A DNA stretch of 64,000 bases from Bacillota bacterium (GTDB taxonomy: Bacteria; Bacillota; Sulfobacillia; DUSP01; JBFMCS01): assembly GCA_040754315.1 (NCBI GenBank), contig JBFMCS010000023.1, positions 1-64,000 of the forward strand. The letters are read 5' to 3'. Position numbers and translations under genes: made by a program. The notes beneath the pieces were generated by a model. The model was given only the letters and a program-made list of their open reading frames with translations, was not told the DNA's origin and made no database searches. Below, piece after piece: positions 57,557 through 64,000 of this stretch (position 1 is the stretch's first letter; the number at the start of each line of letters is the position of its first letter).

Positions 57557-59872
57557 ATGAGTGGCGGCACGTATGTAGGTGCGGACGTGTTAGATGTTAG
57601 GGCAGTGAACAAGGTAACAGGTGCCATGACCTATGCGGCAGACGTGCACCTGGCCGGTCAGCTTTATGCAGCCATGATACGCAGCGAACATGCTCATGCC
57701 ATCGTTACGGACATCGACACCAGCGAAGCTCTTGAAGTAGAAGGCGTCGTGGCCATTGTGACCTATAAGGACTTTCCCGAATTGCACTTTGGCACTTATG
57801 TCCATGATCAGACAGCATTTACCTCTCACCCCAGATATGTGGGCGACCCAATTGGCGCGGTGGCTGCCGAGACCCAGGCAGCGGCGGAGAGGGCCGCCCA
57901 GCGAGTGAAGATCACCTACGAAGTGCTACCCCACATACTTAATCCAGAGGAGGCCTTTGGGTCTCGAGACATCATTCTCCATCCGGAGATGCATACGTAC
58001 AAGGGTTACCCCGGCTTCTTCAATTTCACGAAGGGCACGAACGTTCCAAACCACCTAAGGCTAAGGAAGGGCGATGTGGACAAGGCCTTCGGAGAAGCAG
58101 ATTTCATCGTCGAAAGTAGGATCTCAGTTCCACCTATCTACCACGGGACCATTGAGACTCATGCCTGTGTCTGCAAGTATGACCCCGATGGCTGCCTGAC
58201 CGTCTACTCAACTACCCAGGGCCCTTTTCTTCTTAGGGAGATGCTCTCCAGTGCCATGGGTATCCCCATGAACCGTGTTGCGGTAATCCAGACCGCAGTA
58301 GGAGGCGGCTTTGGGGCCAAGATATCGGGGAATATCGAGATTAGGGCAGCGGCTCTGGCACAGAAGTGTGGTTACAGACCGGTCAAGCTCGTGATGTCTA
58401 GGAAGGAAGAGTGGGAGACCGTCTACACGCGGTCGGCGCTCATCGGTTACTACAAGACAGGTGTGAACAAGGAAGGTAGGATCATTGCACGCAAGGTTAC
58501 CCTTTACTGGGACGCTGGAGCCTACGCCGACTACGAGGTCTCGGTGGCCAGGAGTGCCGGGTACATGTCGGCGGGTCCGTACGATATTCCGAATGTGTGG
58601 ATCGACTCCTATGCAGTGTATACCAACAAGCTGGTGGCCACAGCCTACCGGGGGTTCGGCTGCTCGGAGACCACCTTCTGCTACGAGCAAGACATGGATA
58701 TTATCGCGGGTAGGATTGGCATGGATCCCATAGAGTTCCGGCTCGTTAACGCCTTGGAGAAGGGAAGCCTGAACGCTACCGGCCAGCGCTTGAGGTCCTG
58801 TGCATTGAAGGACTGTATCAATATCGTGGCGGAAAAGGCCACAAAGATGGAGAGCAACGAGCGGGTGAAACGAGGGCGTGGCATAGCCTGCATGCAGAAG
58901 TTCACGGTCCATACCGTTCCCACCTCTGACATTGTGAAACTCAACGAGGATGGCACCGTGATCCTGGAAACAAGTGCCGTTGATATAGGCCAGGGCTCCG
59001 ACACTGTTATGTCTCAGATCCTCGCGGATGTGCTGGGTATAGGGTTGGACCGGATCTCCGTTGTCCCCGTCAACACCAACTACACTAGCTACGGCTGGCA
59101 GACCGCAGCCAGCAGCAAGACATTCTTCAATGGCAACTCAGTGATAAGGGCCGGGCTAGAATTGCGGAGGAAGATACTCAGGTCAGCGTCAAAGGTGCTC
59201 TGCATACCGGAATCGGACCTTGGCACCAGGGATGGGAGTGTCTACTGCCTAAGTGATCCCAGAAGGATGCTTCCTTTTTCCGCCGTCGCCTTAGGGGTCT
59301 ACAACGAGGAGGGTGGTCTCAGCGAAGGGCCTCTGGTGGGGTATGGCGTTTACACCGTTGAGGATGGCACTTTCCTGTGCCCTCATACTGGGCAGGGGCG
59401 AAAACCCTCAGCCTTCTGGATGTTCGCGGCGATGGTAGCGGAGGTAGAGGTTGACACGGAGACTGGACAGATCAGGGTGCTCCGGCTGATTAGCGCCAAC
59501 GACGTGGGCAAGGCAATCAACCCCAAGATGGTCAAGGCCCAGATCGTTGGGGGGGCTGTTCAGGGCCTAGGCTCAGCCCTATACGAGGAGACCATCATCA
59601 GCGGTGACGGTAGGGTTCTCAATGCCAACATGCATGACTACAAGATGCCTACCATCGGGGACTGCCCGCAGGAAATCATCGCGATCCCCGTAGAGACACA
59701 GCCCGATCCTGATGGCCCATTTGGAGCAAAGGGGGTAGGCGAACCCGCCATGGCCTGCCCCGCTGCAGCCATAGCAAATGCAGTGGCCAACGCGCTTGGG
59801 GTCAGGATTTACGACCTACCATTGAGTCCGGAAAAGGTACTCGACGCCATCGAGGAGGAGGGACGGTCATGA
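57557..59872 (+). CDS. Xanthine dehydrogenase family protein, molybdopterin-binding subunit
   Basis: The large catalytic subunit, 771 residues. The N-terminal hammerhead domain (VTGAMTYAADVHLAGQLYAAMIRSEHAHA) is followed by the two molybdopterin domains, with TTQGPFLLREML, TAVGGGFGAK, ATAYRGFGCSETTF and the catalytic glutamate of GAKGVGEPAMACPAA near residue 730. It forms an enzyme with the next two genes. Family members hydroxylate purines, nicotinate, aldehydes or CO; the nearby adenine deaminase and PucR regulator favour a purine. ATG 57557 follows AGGGAGG. Confidence 0.93.
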   Translation: MSGGTYVGADVLDVRAVNKVTGAMTYAADVHLAGQLYAAMIRSEHAHAIVTDIDTSEALEVEGVVAIVTYKDFPELHFGTYVHDQTAFTSHPRYVGDPIGAVAAETQAAAERAAQRVKITYEVLPHILNPEEAFGSRDIILHPEMHTYKGYPGFFNFTKGTNVPNHLRLRKGDVDKAFGEADFIVESRISVPPIYHGTIETHACVCKYDPDGCLTVYSTTQGPFLLREMLSSAMGIPMNRVAVIQTAVGGGFGAKISGNIEIRAAALAQKCGYRPVKLVMSRKEEWETVYTRSALIGYYKTGVNKEGRIIARKVTLYWDAGAYADYEVSVARSAGYMSAGPYDIPNVWIDSYAVYTNKLVATAYRGFGCSETTFCYEQDMDIIAGRIGMDPIEFRLVNALEKGSLNATGQRLRSCALKDCINIVAEKATKMESNERVKRGRGIACMQKFTVHTVPTSDIVKLNEDGTVILETSAVDIGQGSDTVMSQILADVLGIGLDRISVVPVNTNYTSYGWQTAASSKTFFNGNSVIRAGLELRRKILRSASKVLCIPESDLGTRDGSVYCLSDPRRMLPFSAVALGVYNEEGGLSEGPLVGYGVYTVEDGTFLCPHTGQGRKPSAFWMFAAMVAEVEVDTETGQIRVLRLISANDVGKAINPKMVKAQIVGGAVQGLGSALYEETIISGDGRVLNANMHDYKMPTIGDCPQEIIAIPVETQPDPDGPFGAKGVGEPAMACPAAAIANAVANALGVRIYDLPLSPEKVLDAIEEEGRS

Positions 59873-60750
59873 GGGCTCCACTGGCACAGGAAATCTTTGA
59901 ACCCCAGACTGTGGAAGAAGTCCTAGAGATCCTTGCCAAGCATGGACATGATGCTTCCATCATCGCAGGAGGCACTGACCTTGTGGTCAAGTTGAAGGAT
60001 GAAGTGGTGAAGCCCGGCATCCTGGTGGACATACTCGGGCTTCCCCTGGATAAGATTCAAGGCTCGCGAGCTGGGGGATTCAGGATTGGGGCTACAGTGA
60101 CGGCAAGCCAGATGGCTAAGTCCCCGGAGCTGCGCAGAGAACTGCCGGTGCTTGTGGAAGCCGCCAAGCACCTAGGCGGGCCTCAGACATCCGAACTTGC
60201 CACGGTGGGCGGAAACATCTGCAATGCATCTCCCTCGGGGAACCTGGCCAGTGTGCTTATGGCCTTGGACGCCTCGGTGAGGCTTGCTGGGCCCAACGGT
60301 GAGCGGGTGGTCAACCTCGAAGACTTCTTTGTTGGGCCTGGCAAGACCGTCATGGAGCCCTCGGAGATGCTGGCCGAGGTGGTGATCCCGGCCATTCCCT
60401 CACTTTACGGCACGAAGTACGTTAAACACACGCTGAGGCGGGAAATGGACATTGCCATAGTGGGGGTGGCGGTGCTCATGATCCCCGAGGGGAAACGGGT
60501 GAAAAAAGCCAGGATAGCCCTGAGTTCTGTGGGGCCCACCATCCTCCTGGCGAAGAAGGCCCAGTCAATCCTGGAGGGTAACCTGTTTTCCCTGGAACTG
60601 GCGAAGGCTGCGGCCAAGTCAGCCCAGGAGGAGGCATCTTACATTGATGATGTGAGGTCGTCCGCAGCCTACCGGAGGAAGGTAACGCCAATTGTCGTAA
60701 AAGCGGCCATAGTTGAAGCCTGGGCCATGGCTGGAGGTGGGGAACTGTGA
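59869..60750 (+). CDS. Xanthine dehydrogenase family protein, FAD-binding subunit
   Basis: The 293-residue middle subunit, passing electrons from the iron-sulfur centres to the acceptor. FAD-binding blocks are IIAGGTDLVVKLKD (about 34-47) and ATVGGNICNASPSGNLASVLMALDA (about 110-134). The length agrees with CoxM/XdhB-type proteins. Its ATG overlaps the stop of the large subunit by four bases (ATGA) and its own stop overlaps the next gene likewise, a strict operon. Confidence 0.93.
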   Translation: MRAPLAQEIFEPQTVEEVLEILAKHGHDASIIAGGTDLVVKLKDEVVKPGILVDILGLPLDKIQGSRAGGFRIGATVTASQMAKSPELRRELPVLVEAAKHLGGPQTSELATVGGNICNASPSGNLASVLMALDASVRLAGPNGERVVNLEDFFVGPGKTVMEPSEMLAEVVIPAIPSLYGTKYVKHTLRREMDIAIVGVAVLMIPEGKRVKKARIALSSVGPTILLAKKAQSILEGNLFSLELAKAAAKSAQEEASYIDDVRSSAAYRRKVTPIVVKAAIVEAWAMAGGGEL

Positions 60751-61217
60751 AAAGGGACATTAGCTGTGCCATCAACGGCAGGAAAAGGCGGTTTACCGCT
60801 GAACCCTGCATCACCGTGCTGGATGTGCTCAGGGACGTGCTGCACCTGACGGGAACAAAGGAAGGGTGTGGGACGGGGGACTGCGGCGCGTGCACCGTAA
60901 TCTGGAATGGGAAGGCTGTCAACTCGTGCCTGCTCTTGGCCAACAGGATGGAGGGTGCCGACATCTGGACCGTAGAGGGAATGATGAAGCACGGCAAGCT
61001 CCACCCCATCCAAGAGGCCTTTGTGGAGGAGGGCGCGACGCAGTGTGGCTTCTGCGCTCCAGGATTCATAATGAGGATAAAGGCACTCCTGGAGGAAAAC
61101 CCCAATCCCAGCGACGATGAGATAGTCCAGGGCCTGGTGGGCAACCTGTGCAGGTGCACGGGCTACCAGGACATAATCTCCGCTGTGAGGCGGGCAGCCG
61201 AGAAAATGGGAGCCTGA
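60747..61217 (+). CDS. Xanthine dehydrogenase family protein, 2Fe-2S subunit
   Basis: The small iron-sulfur subunit, 156 residues, holding two [2Fe-2S] clusters. The plant-type ferredoxin ligands are in GCGTGDCGACTVIWNGKAVNSC, and the second cluster's in TQCGFCAPGFIM and GNLCRCTGYQDI. All eight cysteines are present. GTG 60747 overlaps the FAD-subunit stop. The subunit order large-FAD-FeS differs from the frequent FAD-FeS-large order but is common in Clostridia. Confidence 0.95.
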   Translation: MKRDISCAINGRKRRFTAEPCITVLDVLRDVLHLTGTKEGCGTGDCGACTVIWNGKAVNSCLLLANRMEGADIWTVEGMMKHGKLHPIQEAFVEEGATQCGFCAPGFIMRIKALLEENPNPSDDEIVQGLVGNLCRCTGYQDIISAVRRAAEKMGA

Positions 61218-61483
61218 CTCCCCGGGCAGGCCAGATCATCCGGGGGTGGAGTTGGCCCCGCGGGTTAACCACACGGTGTCGTTCACAGGCATGTGAGGCC
61301 TAAGGGTCACGAGACTCCCTCCCTAGCGGATGGGAGTCTGACTTGGTATGTACCTCCTGCATCCTGGCCAGGTTGGCCCTATAGCTTGTCTGGAACGGAC
61401 TGCCAGCGGCACCGTGAAGGAATGAGGTGTCCCAAGGATGAATGTGCAGCAGCACCACTCCGATGCCAAAGGGGGGTGTCCAA

Positions 61484-63025
61484 ATGGAGCAGGAGCTGGG
61501 CTTAACGGTAGGAGAAGCCTTGGAACTCTCTCCCCTGCGCGCTTTGCGGCTTGTCGCGGGCGAAGGAGGGTTAGGCAGGAGGATTCGCTTCGTCGAGGTA
61601 ATGGAAGTACCCGATATCGTCAACTGGGTCAAGGAAGAGGAGTTCCTCGTCACGGCGGCTTTCTCCATAAAGGATGACCCTGATGCCCAGGGCCGGTTGA
61701 TCCCCGCCCTCGTGGCCAGGAACCTGGCAGGACTGGGGATCAAGCCCCGGCGGTTTCTTGAACGCATACCCGACGTGATGATCACCCAGGCCAATGAACT
61801 GAATTTCCCCCTGGTAGAAATTCCTTTGGAGATGAGTTTCTCTGATGTACTGGGCCCGATCATGACCGAGATAATCCACCGGCAGATGGACTACCTGCAC
61901 CGAGCGGAGGATGTCCACAAGCACCTCATGGAGGTAATGATCAAGGGCGGGGGGATGGGGGACATAGCCACCACCCTAGCTGAACTCCTGGCCAATCCCG
62001 TCTTGGTGACCGGACACGATGGGGAGGCATTAGCCTTCGCTTGCCCTGAGGGGCACCAGGTTACCCTGGAGAGCCTCAGACAGTCGAAAGGTTCGCCGGA
62101 GAGTGTAAAGGTGCCCATAATCGTTGAGGACAGGTACTACGGGGACATTCTTGCGTGGCAAATGGGGTCACCCTTCAAGAGGAGCCACATGGCTGCCATT
62201 GAGAGGTTCAGCACGGTGGCGGCACTCAGGATCGTCAGCGACAAGGCGCTGTTCGAGGTGGAACGCCGCTACCGGAACGAGTTCCTGCACGAGGTCCTGA
62301 CCGGGTCGATCCCTTCGGATGAGGCGGCTATCGTGCGCGGCCGGTCCGTAGGCTGGGATCTTGACAGGGCCCTCGCCGTGTTGGTCATCGCCGACCTGGC
62401 GACGCGAAGCGGGCGTACAGCCGGGGAAGCCGAAAGCAAGAGGGAGCGGCTCATGCGCACCCTGAACTTCCACTTCTCCGATACCATAGCCGGGGAGAAG
62501 GGGGAGCATGTGGTGGTCCTGGTGCCTGGGGGACCACGCGAGGGGGAAACCATTCTTAGCACGCTTAAGGGTATGCTCGGTTTCGACCTCAAGGGCGGAA
62601 TGGGCAACCCCGCTTCAAAGCCTAGCGAATTGTCCACCAGGTACCTGGAGGCGGTGATGGCGCTGGAGGTCGGAGCCTACATGGGGAACGGGGCACCCTT
62701 GACCCGGTATGGCCAACTCGGGGTGTACAGGCTCCTCTACCTCATAGAGCGCGCAGACCTGGGGCAGTTTGCCAAGGACATCATCGGTGTCCTGAAGGAG
62801 TACGATCAGAAGCACGGGACTGACCTTGTGGAGACCATCAATGTATACCTGGATAGCTGCTGCAATATCCGGCTGACCTCCAAGCGCATGTTCGTCCATA
62901 ACAACACAGTCCTTTACAGGCTGCAAAGGATCAAGGAAATAGCTGGTCTTGACCTTCAGGACAGGGAGACTCGCCTCAGGGTGGAGGTGGCCCTGCGTGT
63001 CTCCCGGCTGGGTTTGGACCGGTGA
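61484..63025 (+). CDS. PucR family transcriptional regulator
   Basis: A 513-residue regulator of purine catabolism type. The N-terminal PucR domain (about 1-125, LTVGEALELSPLRALRLVAGEGG...VPDIVNWVKEEEFLVTAAFS) is followed by a GGDEF-like middle and a C-terminal HTH (LTSKRMFVHNNTVLYRLQRIKEIAGLDLQD). In Bacillus PucR controls xanthine and ureide genes, which agrees with the flanking xdh genes and DUF2877 gene. ATG 61484 follows AAAGGGGGGTG; the frame is open to 61442. It starts 266 bases after the xdh operon in the same direction. Confidence 0.9.
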   Translation: MEQELGLTVGEALELSPLRALRLVAGEGGLGRRIRFVEVMEVPDIVNWVKEEEFLVTAAFSIKDDPDAQGRLIPALVARNLAGLGIKPRRFLERIPDVMITQANELNFPLVEIPLEMSFSDVLGPIMTEIIHRQMDYLHRAEDVHKHLMEVMIKGGGMGDIATTLAELLANPVLVTGHDGEALAFACPEGHQVTLESLRQSKGSPESVKVPIIVEDRYYGDILAWQMGSPFKRSHMAAIERFSTVAALRIVSDKALFEVERRYRNEFLHEVLTGSIPSDEAAIVRGRSVGWDLDRALAVLVIADLATRSGRTAGEAESKRERLMRTLNFHFSDTIAGEKGEHVVVLVPGGPREGETILSTLKGMLGFDLKGGMGNPASKPSELSTRYLEAVMALEVGAYMGNGAPLTRYGQLGVYRLLYLIERADLGQFAKDIIGVLKEYDQKHGTDLVETINVYLDSCCNIRLTSKRMFVHNNTVLYRLQRIKEIAGLDLQDRETRLRVEVALRVSRLGLDR

Positions 63026-63236
63026 CCTTCCCCTTGCCTGCCTTGCCCGCCAGATAGATGGGCCACTGAAGGGCTCACCTTTATAATGCCCGTCAAGAGC
63101 CGTTCCCCCTAGCCCCTGGCAACGCACTCCCGTTTTCTCACAAACCGCCATCCTCCGTTTCGTGGGTTTGCCACAAAGGGCAGACAATTCTTGAACTAGA
63201 ATCGTATTCCCATCAGTAACTGGGGAGGAAGCGGCG

Positions 63237-64000
63237 TTGATCAGGGCCAGGATGATCGGCTCATTGCTCGCGCGTTGCCTGACCGGGGATGGGCTCTCCG
63301 GAACGGTCATTGCTTCCGTGCGGGGAGCCGTGTACATCCAGGTGAGGGGACTGCCGGTGGTCTCCCTGTCTTCTGACTCCAACGGCAACTCCGCCCTGTC
63401 GGCCACCCTTGACATGGACCCTGAGGCCTTGGACTGGAGGCAAGGGACTCCCCTCTTTCTCAGCCGTGCTGGGGTGTTCCACGAAGACCTCAGGGTAGTA
63501 TCATTTGACGGCGCCTCAGTATGGGATGCTGGGGGCTTGGTAGGCCCTCCGGCGGCATCGCGCCAACGCATCGTGGCGGCGGGCAAGGCGGCGCTGGACC
63601 TGGTGTGGCCAGGGTGTGCAGTTCCAGGCGCCGGTGAGGTCCTGGAGATGCTCAGCCGGTACCGCCCAGGCGCCTCCGAGTGGGCACTGAATCTCCTCGG
63701 GTTAGGTCCTGGCCTCACCCCGGCAGGGGACGATGCCCTCGCCGGGATCACCGCTGTCCTTGCTGTCTCCTCTCGCTCCATGAGGGCTTTGCGCTTCCGG
63801 TACCATGTCGTGGCCAGCTCGTACCGCCACACCAACCTCATCTCCATAAGCCTCCTGGCCCAGTGCGCCTCAGGCATGCCACCGGAGGTCCTGGCCAGGT
63901 TCATCAGGGCCCTTCTTCTAGCCGAGGATGTGACTCAAGCGGCTGAAAGGCTATCCTGTGTGGGCCATACATCTGGAAGTTTCATGGCACTTGGCGCCAT
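63237..64000 (+). CDS. DUF2877 family protein, cut by the window end
   Basis: The first 254 or so residues are in view, starting at TTG 63237 (IRARMIGSLLARCLTGD...), with GGGGAGGAAG at 63221-63230. The family hallmark ALNLLGLGPGLTPAGDDALAGI is at residues 155-176. DUF2877 includes E. coli YlbF (AllH), one of the FdrA/YlbE/YlbF proteins of allantoin breakdown that were linked to oxamate carbamoyltransferase activity. Together with ade, xdh and pucR this supports a purine-to-ureide route continuing beyond the window, where fdrA-like genes would be expected. Confidence 0.85.
   Translation, partial: MIRARMIGSLLARCLTGDGLSGTVIASVRGAVYIQVRGLPVVSLSSDSNGNSALSATLDMDPEALDWRQGTPLFLSRAGVFHEDLRVVSFDGASVWDAGGLVGPPAASRQRIVAAGKAALDLVWPGCAVPGAGEVLEMLSRYRPGASEWALNLLGLGPGLTPAGDDALAGITAVLAVSSRSMRALRFRYHVVASSYRHTNLISISLLAQCASGMPPEVLARFIRALLLAEDVTQAAERLSCVGHTSGSFMALGA

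Noticed and set aside
62615-63904. Minus-strand frame of 429 residues opposite the PucR end and DUF2877
   Set aside because: Arginine/serine/proline-rich antisense frame; the plus strand holds the conserved PucR HTH and the DUF2877 signature.
1-64000. CRISPR arrays, tRNA or rRNA genes, complete insertion sequences
   Set aside because: I saw no regularly spaced repeats, no cloverleaf with a TTCGA-type arm, no rRNA blocks, and no transposase gene apart from the group II intron remnant.

Overview
The window looks like chromosome of a high-GC, anaerobic, endospore-forming member of the Bacillota (Clostridia-like). The grounds are strong GGAGG-type ribosome binding sites with frequent TTG/GTG starts, a GlnR-type regulator next to glnA, ferredoxin-dependent 2-oxoacid oxidoreductase genes, a DUF1657 protein of the kind found in spore formers, a split FeoB and an SLH-like secreted protein. 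I cannot name the species. I found no rRNA, tRNA or CRISPR array.

Layout: 1-3895 is an FMN-riboswitch-controlled riboflavin operon in the order ribH-ribD-ribE-ribAB. 4010-7459 holds a three-subunit 2-oxoacid:ferredoxin oxidoreductase with an ornithine cyclodeaminase-like gene. 7730-8503 is an unusual HTH-Uma2 fusion. 8847-17940 (minus strand) is a nine-gene run, rpiR-type regulator, class III aminotransferase, CoA-transferase, livGFKHM and a nitrilase-type amidohydrolase. It reads as one uptake and degradation unit for an unknown amino or amide compound. 18159-22827 is a second complete liv transporter, livKHMGF, with a near-consensus promoter and a terminator. 23050-31564 is housekeeping: CooT-like protein, SH3 protein, EamA protein, Clp-fold protease, glnR-glnA-nadE, radical SAM protein, CCA-adding enzyme and a zinc-ribbon protein.

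32050-36814 holds an EamA transporter and a TetR-controlled ABC-2 exporter ending in a 36-residue membrane protein. 37225-41116 holds an agmatinase-like gene of lower GC and two PLP enzymes in tandem, one of a family without a known function to me. 41300-42571 is a small graveyard: a truncated group II intron and a HicAB toxin-antitoxin pair whose toxin is frameshifted. 42704-47716 holds a duplicated P-loop protein, a lipoate-ligase-like protein, fur, and a Fur-box-controlled feoB(G domain)-feoB(membrane)-feoA operon. 47778-52758 holds a DNA methyltransferase, a DUF1657 protein, RecD2 and an SLH-like protein.

52760-64000 leans to purine use: adenine deaminase, nitroreductase, the wreck of one or two FAD oxidoreductases, a MoaD/ThiS-like protein, a three-subunit xanthine dehydrogenase-family molybdoenzyme, a PucR regulator and, cut by the window edge, a DUF2877 protein. 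Adenine to hypoxanthine to xanthine/urate and on to ureide breakdown is a reasonable reading, although the substrate of the molybdoenzyme cannot be fixed from sequence alone.

Nothing here is a plainly new defence or mobile system. The least explained items are the RpiR/liv/aminotransferase/CoA-transferase/nitrilase unit, the PLP enzyme pair, the tandem P-loop protein and the HTH-Uma2 fusion.
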